Assembly (NCBI GenBank): GCA_002391225.1
Contig: DGRV01000090.1
Span: 1 to 31,807 of the forward strand
DNA: 31,807 bases
DNA from: Christensenella sp. UBA4379
GTDB taxonomy: Bacteria > Bacillota > Clostridia > Christensenellales > Aristaeellaceae
Reading direction: 5' to 3'
A model generated the notes under the pieces. That model did no database searches. It was not told the origin of the DNA and worked only from the letters and a program-made list of their open reading frames with translations. Shown piece by piece: positions 14,808 through 22,499 of this stretch. Position numbers and translations under genes: made by a program. Each line of letters opens with the position of its first letter. The first letter of the stretch is position 1.

Positions 14808-14845
14808 ATGGGCTTGCGGGAATTTCGAAGAAAGGACCGTGTCGT

Positions 14846-15343
14846 ATGCAGCATTTGGATAATCAGAACGGGCAGAACATCGAACTGTTTGCAAAGCCGG
14901 AACAGTATCCGATGAAATGGCACAAATTTCTCATCTACTTTTCCCTATGGGTCAGCGCCCTGGTGACTTTATCAGCGGCTGGTCAGTTTTTCAGCGGCAG
15001 TCATTACAACGGCCTGGCGGACGCGGTGTATGCGAAGTACGGCAGTTCCCTGAAAACATTGGACCTGCTGATGGGTATGGCAAGTATTTTTCTGGCTGTC
15101 TGGGCAATTTATACGCGGTTCCAGCTGGCGGGGTATAAAAGCGGGGCCCCAGCCAAGCTGATGCTGCTGTATGCCATCAGCCTGATCGTGTCTGTGCTGT
15201 ATATGATCTTTGCCTGCAGCATATCAGGTCTTTCCTTCAGCGCCCTACTGGAGGACAGCGTGGGCACCCTGATAGGGAACGGCCTGATGATGTTCATCAA
15301 CAAAGTCTATTACGACAAGCGGAGCGTTCTGTTTGTGAACTGA
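14846..15343 (+). CDS. Small four-helix membrane protein of unknown function
   Basis: A 165-residue protein starting at ATG 14846 (AAAGGA about 10 nt upstream); the longer in-frame start at 14714 lies inside the HIT gene and is rejected. After a polar N-terminus, hydrophobic segments fall near residues 29-48, 70-90 and 103-125, with a weaker one near 130-150, ending in KVYYDKRSVLF. I do not recognise the family. Its position 38 bp after the HIT gene and before a strong terminator makes it the last gene of the M48 operon. Confidence 0.75.
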   Translation: MQHLDNQNGQNIELFAKPEQYPMKWHKFLIYFSLWVSALVTLSAAGQFFSGSHYNGLADAVYAKYGSSLKTLDLLMGMASIFLAVWAIYTRFQLAGYKSGAPAKLMLLYAISLIVSVLYMIFACSISGLSFSALLEDSVGTLIGNGLMMFINKVYYDKRSVLFVN

Positions 15344-15370
15344 TGGGAATATGAAAAGAATACCACATTT

Positions 15371-15403
15371 CCCCGGCTGCGCAATTGCGCGCCGGGGTTT
15401 TTT
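15371..15403 (+). terminator. Intrinsic terminator of the M48-HIT operon
   Basis: The stem CCCCGGC/GCCGGGG encloses a palindromic GCGCAATTGCGC and is followed by TTTTTT. Confidence 0.88.
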
Positions 15404-15532
15404 ATGATACACTAAGGGACACCCGCGGGAGACGGACAATCTGCGCCCGCAGGAGGAAAAAGTTCGGGGTCGTAGCGCCCCGGACGGGAAATGTAAACCG
15501 TGCATTTGCCGGAAACAAAAAGGAGAGCCGCC

Positions 15533-17254
15533 GTGAGCAACCTCAAGCAGGACATCGCAGAAAAAATCGCACAGACCATTTTGACCGTTTATCCGGACGC
15601 CCAGGGGCTGCCGGAGGACCTTTCCGGCCTGCTGGAGGTGCCGCCGGATCCCAAGATGGGGGATTACGCCTTCCCCTGCTTCAAGCTGTCCCGGGTGCTG
15701 CGCAAGGGCCCGCCGGTCATTGCCCAGAGCCTGGCGGAGGCCTTTGAAGCCCCGGACCTGGCCCGGGCGGAGTGCGCGGGCGGTTATTTAAACTTCTTTT
15801 TGAACCGGGGCAATTTCGCAAAGAACACCCTGGATGCCGTCCTTTCCGCCGGGGATGGCTGGGGCGCGGGCGAGGAAGGGGCTGGCAAAACCATCTGCCT
15901 GGACTATTCCTCCATCAATATCGCCAAGCGCTTCCACATCGGCCACCTGTCCACCACGGTGCTGGGCAACAGCCTGCGCAAGATTTTTGACTTCCTGGGC
16001 TACAAAACGGTGTCCATCAATCATCTGGGCGACTGGGGCACCCAGTTCGGCAAGATGATCGCCGCCTACAAGCGCTGGGGCGACAAGGAGACCGTCGAAA
16101 AGGGCGGGGTGGACGAGATGACCCGCCTCTACGTGCGCTTTAACGAGGAAGCCGCCGAGAATCCCGCCCTGGAGGAAGAGGGCCGGGCCTGGTTTAAAAA
16201 GATCGAGGACGGGGACGAAGAGGCTCTGGCGATTTTCCATTGGTTCAAGGATGTGACCCTGAAAGACGCCATGCGCGTCTATGATATCCTGGGCGTGAAG
16301 TTCGACAGCTACGCCGGTGAGAGCTTCTACGCCGACAAGACCGCCGCCGTCGTGCAGGAGCTTTCTGACAAGGGTCTTCTGAAGGATTCCGACGGGGCGA
16401 AGGTCGTGGACCTCGAGGAATACGGGATGCCGCCCTGCCTGATTTTAAAGAGCGACGGAGCGACCCTCTACCATACCCGGGACCTGGCCGCCGCCCTGTA
16501 CCGGATGAACACCTATCACTTCGACCAGTGCCTGTACGTGGTGGCCTACCAGCAGGACCTGCATTTCCGCCAGCTGTTCAAGGTGCTGGAGCTGATGGGC
16601 TACGACTGGGCGAAGACGAAGATGAAGCACGTCGCCTTCGGCATGGTGTCCTACGAAGGACAGGCCCTGTCCACCAGGAAGGGCGTGATGATCTACCTGG
16701 ACGAGCTGCTGACCAAGGCCCAGGAAAAGGCCCTGGCCATCATCAACGAAAAGTCCCCGAACCTGGAAAACAGGGAAGAGGTCGCCCGGCAGGTGGGCGT
16801 CGGCGCGGTGGTCTATTCCACCCTGCAGAACGGCCGCATCAAGGACATCGATTTCCGCTGGGACAGCGCGCTGAACTTTGACGGGGAAACGGGGCCCTAT
16901 GTCCAGTACACCTGCGCGCGCTGCGGGTCCGTGCTGCGCAAGAGCCCGGATTTAAGCGGCGTCACCCCCGACTACGCCGCCCTGGACAACGACGAAGCCC
17001 AGCAGCTGCTCCTGCTTCTGTCCCGCTTCCCCGAAACCGTGCGGGACGCGGCGGACAAGTACGAGCCCTCCTTCATCAACCGGGCCGTGACCGACCTGGC
17101 CAAGGCCTACAACAAATTCTACTACGAGCACCGCGTGCTGGAGGAAAGCGATCCCGCGGGCACGGCCGCCCGCCTGGCGCTGACCAAGGCCGTGCGGAAC
17201 GTGATCCGCACCGGCCTGAGCCTCCTGGGGATCGAAGCGCCGGAGCGCATGTGA
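15533..17254 (+). CDS. argS: Arginyl-tRNA synthetase
   Basis: A 573-residue class I aminoacyl-tRNA synthetase that charges tRNA-Arg. The N-terminal Arg-tRNA synthetase domain spans about residues 1-90. The HIGH motif is H135-I-G-H138 in KRFHIGHLST, and the KMSKS-equivalent is STRKG (380-384), a form seen in many bacterial ArgRS. NHLGDWGTQFGK lies at the catalytic core. The C-terminal DALR anticodon-binding domain runs from about residue 455 and includes YNKFYYEHRVL. The start is GTG 15533, with AAGGAG 7 nt upstream; an in-frame ATG at 15500 has no site. A weak promoter (TTGCGC-N17-TACACT, 15385-15413) overlaps the preceding terminator. Complete, with no anomalies. Confidence 0.97.
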   Translation: MSNLKQDIAEKIAQTILTVYPDAQGLPEDLSGLLEVPPDPKMGDYAFPCFKLSRVLRKGPPVIAQSLAEAFEAPDLARAECAGGYLNFFLNRGNFAKNTLDAVLSAGDGWGAGEEGAGKTICLDYSSINIAKRFHIGHLSTTVLGNSLRKIFDFLGYKTVSINHLGDWGTQFGKMIAAYKRWGDKETVEKGGVDEMTRLYVRFNEEAAENPALEEEGRAWFKKIEDGDEEALAIFHWFKDVTLKDAMRVYDILGVKFDSYAGESFYADKTAAVVQELSDKGLLKDSDGAKVVDLEEYGMPPCLILKSDGATLYHTRDLAAALYRMNTYHFDQCLYVVAYQQDLHFRQLFKVLELMGYDWAKTKMKHVAFGMVSYEGQALSTRKGVMIYLDELLTKAQEKALAIINEKSPNLENREEVARQVGVGAVVYSTLQNGRIKDIDFRWDSALNFDGETGPYVQYTCARCGSVLRKSPDLSGVTPDYAALDNDEAQQLLLLLSRFPETVRDAADKYEPSFINRAVTDLAKAYNKFYYEHRVLEESDPAGTAARLALTKAVRNVIRTGLSLLGIEAPERM

Positions 17255-17257
17255 AGC

Positions 17258-17402
17258 AGGGAGGAGGGAGGAGGTAGGAAGTAGTAGGTTTATCTGGTTT
17301 GCGAAAAGGGGAAGAATCCCCTCGGGATGCTGATTCTCATTTGCCTTTTGAACCAATCATCTGACCATTTACCTCCTACCTCCTCCTTCCTACCTCCTAC
17401 CT
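17258..17402. repeat. Purine/pyrimidine-armed inverted repeat between argS and dapF
   Basis: A 32-nt purine-rich arm (17258-17289, units of GGAGGTA/GGAGGGA) and a 32-nt pyrimidine-rich arm (17371-17402, units of ACCTCCT) are complementary at 26 of 32 positions. They enclose 81 nt that include a small GGGGA/TCCCC hairpin (17308-17321). The 145-bp element nearly fills the argS-dapF gap and resembles a miniature inverted-repeat or REP-like sequence. Transcribed, it would form a long stem. Confidence 0.6.
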
Positions 17403-17453
17403 GAACCTCTTCTCCAGTCCATCAAGAATGACCCATAATGCGGGAGGAAATGT

Positions 17454-18287
17454 ATGCGTTTTACCAAGATGCAGGGCATCGGCAATGATTTTATCCTGGT
17501 CAACTGTTTTGAGGAGGACGTGGCCGATCCTTCCAGGCTGGCGATCCAGATGTGCAGGCCTCATTTCGGGGTCAGCGCGGACGGGCTGGTGCTGCTGGAG
17601 CCCGCGGACGGGGCGGACGCCGGGATGCGGATTTTCAATTCCGACGGCAGCGAATCGGAGATGTGCGGCAACGTGGCCCGGTGCATCGGCCGCTATATGT
17701 TTGAGCGGGGCCTGACGGACAAGAAGGAAATTTCCCTTCTGACCAAGGGCGGCATCCGGCAGATGTGGCTGACCACGGACGAGAACACCGTGGTCAACGT
17801 CCGGGTGGACATGGGCTCGCCGGAGCTGTCCCCCCGCCTGATCCCGGTGGACCTGCCGGGGGAAATGGTCCTGCGGCACCGCCTGCAGATGATGGGGCAG
17901 ACCCTGTTTCTGACCTGCGTCAACATGGGCAACCCCCACGCCGTCATCTTCGTGCGCGACCCGGAGGTGATCGACCTGCCGGTGCTGGGCCCGATGATCG
18001 AGCATCATCCCCTGTTCCCGCGGCGGATCAACGTGGAGTTCGTCCGGGCCATCAGCCGGGAAGTGCTCCAGATGCGCGTCTGGGAGCGCGGGGCGGGAGA
18101 GACCCTGGCCTGCGGCACCGGCGCCTGCGCCGCCCTGGTGGCCGGCGTCCTGACCGGGATGTGCGACCGGTCCGTCCAGATGAAGCTGCCCGGAGGCAAC
18201 CTGCAGCTGCAGTGGAACGCCTCGGATAATCACGTCTACATGTCCGGCCCGGCTGAATTTGTGTTCGACGGGGAATGGAAGGAGTAA
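17454..18287 (+). CDS. dapF: Diaminopimelate epimerase
   Basis: A 277-residue enzyme converting LL- to meso-diaminopimelate for lysine and peptidoglycan. The two active-site cysteines are C71 (EMCGNVARC) and C220 (LACGTGACAA), the two-base pair of the PLP-independent family. MQGIGNDFILV at the start and FNSDGSESEMCGN are diagnostic. CGGGAGG lies about 9 nt before the ATG. DapL, which makes its substrate, is the next gene after a 313-bp structured spacer. Length and motifs are complete. Confidence 0.97.
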   Translation: MRFTKMQGIGNDFILVNCFEEDVADPSRLAIQMCRPHFGVSADGLVLLEPADGADAGMRIFNSDGSESEMCGNVARCIGRYMFERGLTDKKEISLLTKGGIRQMWLTTDENTVVNVRVDMGSPELSPRLIPVDLPGEMVLRHRLQMMGQTLFLTCVNMGNPHAVIFVRDPEVIDLPVLGPMIEHHPLFPRRINVEFVRAISREVLQMRVWERGAGETLACGTGACAALVAGVLTGMCDRSVQMKLPGGNLQLQWNASDNHVYMSGPAEFVFDGEWKE

Positions 18288-18355
18288 ATATTGGAAGGGG
18301 CTTCACAGCGCTCGAAAGGGGGACACAGCCAGGGCCTGCCGGCCCGTTCTTCGCT

Positions 18356-18380
18356 GAAATTGAGCCACTGGCTCAATTTC
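18356..18380. repeat. Perfect 12-bp hairpin in the dapF-dapL spacer
   Basis: GAAATTGAGCCA and TGGCTCAATTTC are separated by one base in the DNA, so a folded RNA would open an inner pair for the loop. No T-run follows. It is the first of several hairpins in this spacer. Confidence 0.7.
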
Positions 18381-18416
18381 CGGGCGCTCAGAACCCCTCG
18401 GAAGAAATCAAAAAAC

Positions 18417-18496
18417 ACCGCGCGCTGCAAGCGCCCCTTCGGGGCGCCTTCGGCATCCGCCGGATGAACCGGCGGACTCTTCTTGCAACGCGCGGT
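18417..18496. other. Three-way-junction-like structured element before dapL
   Basis: The 15-nt arms ACCGCGCGCTGCAAG (18417-18431) and CTTGCAACGCGCGGT (18482-18496) pair at 14 of 15 positions. They enclose two further perfect hairpins: GCGCCCC/GGGGCGC with loop TTC (18431-18447) and CCGCCGG/CCGGCGG with loop ATGAA (18457-18475). A-rich DNA before it and T-rich DNA after it could also let it act as a bidirectional terminator. It matches no riboswitch I know; the lysine riboswitch pattern is absent. Confidence 0.6.
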
Positions 18497-18600
18497 ATTT
18501 GTTTTGATGAAGAGTATCTGTTTTGCCCGGATAAAAGCCAAATCAGCGGCGGCGTTTATCCTGTTGTTGCCGGGGAGCCGCGCCGGCAGGGGTACTGTCG

Positions 18601-19821
18601 ATGAAGATTAACTCTTATATGGCCCGCATGAACAAAGCGTATCTGTTTGCCGATATCGCCCAGCGGGTGGAGGCGTACAAAACGGCCCATCCGGACAAGG
18701 AAATCATCCGTCTGGGCATCGGGGACGTGACCCGGCCGTTGACGCCGCACGTGGCGAAGGCCTTTGCCGACAGCGCCCTGGCGATGGGGACGCCGGAAGG
18801 CTTCCGGGGCTATCCGCCCTATGAAGGCTACGACTTCCTGCTGGACGCCATCATCGAAAAGGAATACGCCCCCCTGGGCGTGAAGCTGTCCCGCCGGGAG
18901 GTCTTTGTGTCCGACGGGGCCAAGACGGATACCGGCAGCATCCAGGAGCTGTTTTCCCCGGATACCCGCATTGCCGTGACCGACCCGGTCTATCCTGTCT
19001 ATGTGGATTCCAACGCCATGGCCGGCCGGCTGGGGTTTCAGGAAAACGGGATCTACCCCCGCCTGATTACCCTGCCCTGCACCCCGGAAACGGGCTTTGC
19101 CCCCGTGCTGCCGGCGGGCGGGATCGACGTGCTCTACCTGTGCAGCCCGAACAACCCCACCGGGGCCGCCCTGACCTTTGACCAGCTGACCCCCATCGTC
19201 CGCTGGGCGAACGAAAACGGCGCGCTGATCGTCTATGACGCGGCGTACAAAGCCTACATTACGGAAAAGAACATCCCCCACAGCATCTTCGAGGTCGAGG
19301 GGGCGCGGACCTGCGCGGTGGAATGCTGCTCGTTCTCCAAAAACGCCGGGTTTACCGGTGTCCGCTGCGCCTATACCGTGATCCCGGAGGAGCTCATGGG
19401 CTTGGACGGGGACCGGAAGGTGTCCATCGGGGCCCTGTGGCGCCGCCGCGGGGAGAGCAAGAACAACGGCGTCTCCTACCCGGTGCAGTGCGCCGCCGCC
19501 GCCGCCCTGGACGACATCGGCCAGAAGGAAACCGCCGGGCTGGTGGCCGGGTATCTGAGCAACGCCAAGATCATCCGGGAGGGCCTTCAGAAGGCCGGCT
19601 TCACGGTGTACGGCGGGGTCAATTCCCCCTACGTCTGGCTCCAGACCCCGGATCACATGGGTTCCTGGCAGTTCTTTGACGAGCTGCTCTCCCGCGCCCA
19701 GGTCGTGGGCACCCCCGGCGCGGGTTTCGGCGCGGCTGGCGAAGGCTATTTTCGCCTGACCGCCTTCAACACCCCGGAAAACACCCAGCGCGCGGTGGAA
19801 AGAATCGCGAAAGCTTTTTAA
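18601..19821 (+). CDS. dapL: LL-diaminopimelate aminotransferase
   Basis: A 406-residue PLP enzyme converting tetrahydrodipicolinate directly to LL-diaminopimelate with glutamate as donor, bypassing the acyl-DAP branch. The PLP lysine is K247 in CSFSKNAGFTGVR. LGIGDVTRPL, EGFRGYPPYEGYDFL, SDGAKTDTG and CSPNNPTG are family signatures. The start is ATG 18601, with AGGGG about 8 nt upstream. With dapF just before it, the pair performs consecutive steps to meso-DAP. The spacer between them suggests separate control or partial read-through. Confidence 0.96.
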   Translation: MKINSYMARMNKAYLFADIAQRVEAYKTAHPDKEIIRLGIGDVTRPLTPHVAKAFADSALAMGTPEGFRGYPPYEGYDFLLDAIIEKEYAPLGVKLSRREVFVSDGAKTDTGSIQELFSPDTRIAVTDPVYPVYVDSNAMAGRLGFQENGIYPRLITLPCTPETGFAPVLPAGGIDVLYLCSPNNPTGAALTFDQLTPIVRWANENGALIVYDAAYKAYITEKNIPHSIFEVEGARTCAVECCSFSKNAGFTGVRCAYTVIPEELMGLDGDRKVSIGALWRRRGESKNNGVSYPVQCAAAAALDDIGQKETAGLVAGYLSNAKIIREGLQKAGFTVYGGVNSPYVWLQTPDHMGSWQFFDELLSRAQVVGTPGAGFGAAGEGYFRLTAFNTPENTQRAVERIAKAF

Positions 19822-19921
19822 ATGTCGATAGGGGGGAGACGTCCCCTCCAAACCTCCCGGGGATTTCTGATGTCCTGATATTTTTATCATCCTGTGAAAA
19901 AAGAAATTCACTTATAGAAAT

Positions 19922-19959
19922 GGGACTGTTGCAGGTTTTTCTGCAACAGCCCCGTTTTC
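19922..19959 (+). terminator. Intrinsic terminator after dapL
   Basis: CTGTTGCAG/CTGCAACAG, extended by flanking GGG/CCC across a bulge, has a GTTTTT loop and is followed by GTTTTCT. It lies between the convergent dapL and dipeptidyl-peptidase genes. A second GC-rich hairpin, GGGGGA/TCCCC, sits near 19830. Confidence 0.8.
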
Positions 19960-20019
19960 TGTGTGGATTTGTGTCTGCTTGGTGTGCGATGTGTACGGAA
20001 AGCCCCCCGCGATTCAGGG

Positions 20020-22152
20020 TTACTCAGCAACGGATTCGGCAGCGAGTGGCAGGCGAACTTGAATGCTCTCGTTGTCGATGATGTAGGAATAGTCGTAGTC
20101 GATGCTGACACCGGAGGCGGAGGTATCCAGGCTGTCGAAGCTTTCGTCCAGGAAGGAGCGGTAGGGGTCCCAGGTGGTCAGGATCAGGGTCAGATGATGG
20201 CCCGGGGCGACGGTGTAGACGGTGGGCAGCATGTAGAAGGTGTAGTCATAGAATTCCCCGGCTTCCAGGCGGACGGTCTCTGAGTATTCGCTGGAATCCG
20301 GCCCGCAGCCCGGGTTGGTCAGGTCCGTCCAGGCGTAGGACACGGTCTTGACGGTGCCGCTGTCCTGCACGTATTCCTGGAGCGCCCCGACGCGGGCGTC
20401 TTCGCCTATCTCCTGGGTGGGCAAGAGCTGGTTCAGGCTGTCTTTGAGTCGGTAGGCGTTAAAGGCGGAGCCGTCGTCCGCGCTGTCGGCCAGCACGGCG
20501 GTGATCATCAGCCCTTCATACTCCTGGGTGCTGCAGCAGAGACGGACGTGGACCTCCGGGACGCCGTAGATGGAAGCGCCCTCCGGGAGGTCGAGGTCAT
20601 ACTTCGCGCAGATCCCGTCCGGCAGGGTCCAGTAATACTGGTCCCGGATCTCAAAGCTGGCATGATCATCGTTCGTGCCGCCCAGGTATTCGTAGGCCAG
20701 CGGGGCCAGGCCCTTCGTGCTGACGGTGGTTTTTTCTTCCTTAAAGGAAACCGGGGCGTCGGCGTAAGCGAAGTCCCGCCAGCTGTCATAGGCCTTCCAG
20801 CTGCCGTCCAGGTTGGACTGGGCCAATACGGTGGGCAGGTTTTCCGCCCCGTTTTCCATCCCGTACAGATAGTGGGCAAACCAGCGCAGCAGGGTTTCCT
20901 GCCAGAGCTCGCCGTGGACGAGCATGTTGTCCAAACCAGTGTGGCCGTCCTGGTGGAGCACCAGCTTGTAGTTTACGCCGGCCTTTTCAAAGGACTGGGC
21001 CATCAGGTCCGCCTGACGGGAATCGACGTTATAATCGTTCAGTCCCTGGACGATCAGGGCGGGACAGCGGATGTTCGCCCAGTCCCGGGTATAGTCGGAC
21101 TGCTCCCAAATGGGCGTGTAGTTGCCGTTGGCTTCCAGCTGGTCCTGAGCGATCTGCCACAGCCAGGAGCCGTATTCCTTGTTGGGCACCTTCCATTCCT
21201 CGTCCAGGAAGGTGCCGCCGCAGTTGTTGGCGGCCAGGGCGTTGGCGTAGTTGACAGCCTGGGTGGTGGGGACGCCCTGGGCGTTGGTATAGTCGTACCA
21301 GCTGGCGATGCCCGCGATGGGGACGACGGTTTCCAGGCCCTTGACCCCGGTGGTGGCGACCTCAAAGGCCAGCGTACCGCCGTAGGATGCGCCGATCATG
21401 GCCACCTTGCCGTTGGACCAGTCCGCCCGGATCTCGATGTTCTGGGTCCTGTCGGTGAAGGCCCGGCGGTCGCCGGTCAGCCATTCGACCACGGCCTTGT
21501 GGCTGTCCCGCTCCAGGGGCATGCCGCACAGCTCGAAGCCCTCGGAGCCGTAGGTGCCGATGCCGCTGGCGCAGACCACCGCGAAGCCGCGCTCCAGGTA
21601 GTAATCGTAATGGCCCATATACAGAATGCCGGGGTCGGGGTTCATCGGGACGGTGTAGTTCCAGCCCTTGGGGTCGGCGTTCTTCGCGGCCTCCAGGGTG
21701 GTCATTTCACCAGCGGGGTCGCGCTTTTCACAGGAGCGGTAGAGGGTGCCGTAATCAATGGGCTTTTCCACGAACAGGTTATGCCCGTCGTCCCCGGCAA
21801 TGGCCTCGTCGACGGTGCCCGCTCCGTAGGGGGTGGGGTCATAGATGGAAGCGGCCTTGTATTTGCCCTCCGCCGCCCCGCGGGGCACCTGCACCACGGC
21901 CTTGACCAGGTCGGCCAGGCCGTCGTTGTCGGTGTCGTTGTCGGTTTCCACGTAGATGCAGTAGCGCAGGATGTCGCTGCCCTCGTTCGTGTAGTCGGGG
22001 TCTCTGAGGTCGCTCATTTTGAGCATCGGCAGCAGGGTGCCGTTTTCCATTTTGAGCGTCCCGTCAAAGGCCGGGGTCTCTTCGGCAGGCGCCGGGCAGC
22101 AGGTCAAGAGCAGGCAGAGCGTAAGCATGGCGGGGAGGATTCGTTTCATCAT
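20020..22152 (-). CDS. Exported X-Pro dipeptidyl-peptidase-like (CocE/NonD, S15) hydrolase
   Basis: A 710-residue serine hydrolase. The signal peptide covers about residues 1-24 (ILPAMLTLCLLLTCCPAPA); a lipobox is not convincing. The alpha/beta-hydrolase triad is visible as S256 in IGASYGG, D373 in QGLNDYNVDS and H404 in LHQDGHTG. The C-terminal ~200 residues form the jelly-roll PepX_C domain (VPEVHVRLCCS, VYTVAPGHHLTLILTTWDP). Family members cleave X-Pro dipeptides from peptide N-termini or hydrolyse esters. Outside the membrane it would help feed on proline-rich peptides. The start is ATG 22152 with AAAGGAG 7 nt upstream, rather than the in-frame start at 22206. Monocistronic on the minus strand, convergent with dapL. 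Confidence 0.87.
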   Translation of the reverse strand: MMKRILPAMLTLCLLLTCCPAPAEETPAFDGTLKMENGTLLPMLKMSDLRDPDYTNEGSDILRYCIYVETDNDTDNDGLADLVKAVVQVPRGAAEGKYKAASIYDPTPYGAGTVDEAIAGDDGHNLFVEKPIDYGTLYRSCEKRDPAGEMTTLEAAKNADPKGWNYTVPMNPDPGILYMGHYDYYLERGFAVVCASGIGTYGSEGFELCGMPLERDSHKAVVEWLTGDRRAFTDRTQNIEIRADWSNGKVAMIGASYGGTLAFEVATTGVKGLETVVPIAGIASWYDYTNAQGVPTTQAVNYANALAANNCGGTFLDEEWKVPNKEYGSWLWQIAQDQLEANGNYTPIWEQSDYTRDWANIRCPALIVQGLNDYNVDSRQADLMAQSFEKAGVNYKLVLHQDGHTGLDNMLVHGELWQETLLRWFAHYLYGMENGAENLPTVLAQSNLDGSWKAYDSWRDFAYADAPVSFKEEKTTVSTKGLAPLAYEYLGGTNDDHASFEIRDQYYWTLPDGICAKYDLDLPEGASIYGVPEVHVRLCCSTQEYEGLMITAVLADSADDGSAFNAYRLKDSLNQLLPTQEIGEDARVGALQEYVQDSGTVKTVSYAWTDLTNPGCGPDSSEYSETVRLEAGEFYDYTFYMLPTVYTVAPGHHLTLILTTWDPYRSFLDESFDSLDTSASGVSIDYDYSYIIDNESIQVRLPLAAESVAE

Positions 22153-22499
22153 AAGCTTACTCCTTTTACACACGGCCGTCGTCCGGCCAAAGATGAGGGG
22201 ACACACAAAAACCCAGGGGCTTTTCTATATCCTGATGTAACCATTCTTATAGCACATTTCCGCGCCGATTTGCGCGGCAAAAAAGATTTTTTCCCTACGT
22301 GAACACAGTCTTTTCCCCGCCCCGGAGCCCTACAAAGAAATTGCCGGAAAGAGAAGGAATTAAGAGCCCTTATGTTGAATATATCATATTTTGGACCGCT
22401 GTGTCCTAACACAAAAGGGCAGACCGGCCCGCGCGAACAATTCATTACGCATTACGCATTACGCATTACGAATTAAAAAGGACCGGAGGGAGCGACATT
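22153..22499. other. Divergent intergenic region between the S15 hydrolase and purA
   Basis: No gene is seen here. It holds an imperfect CCGCGC/GCGCGG hairpin (22260-22277) next to A/T runs, an AT-rich tract near 22370-22395 with a weak plus-strand promoter match (TTAAGA-N16-TATCAT, 22361-22388), and the heptanucleotide repeat described separately. No purine riboswitch core was recognised. Confidence 0.5.
22443..22470. repeat. Four tandem CATTACG heptamers before purA
   Basis: CATTACG is repeated four times without interruption, flanked by AATT on both sides. It ends 29 bp before the purA start codon, so it lies in or near the leader. Copy-number change by slippage would alter leader length by 7 nt per unit. 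Confidence 0.9.

Noticed and set aside
14714..14845. N-terminal extension of the small membrane protein
   Set aside because: It lies inside the HIT gene, whereas ATG 14846 has its own ribosome site.
18288..18600. Lysine riboswitch before dapL
   Set aside because: The conserved L-box junction sequences are not present. The structure is made of simple nested hairpins.
18556..19911. 451-codon minus-strand frame over dapL
   Set aside because: Antisense to a clearly identified dapL. The product is composition-biased without motifs.
22260..22277. Terminator in the S15-purA intergenic region
   Set aside because: The CCGCGC/GCGCGG hairpin is followed by A residues on the plus strand and by no T-run on the minus strand, and it lies upstream of both genes.
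20548..22302. 584-codon plus-strand frame over the S15 hydrolase
   Set aside because: Antisense shadow; Gly/Val-rich, no motifs, while the minus strand has a signal peptide and a full catalytic triad.
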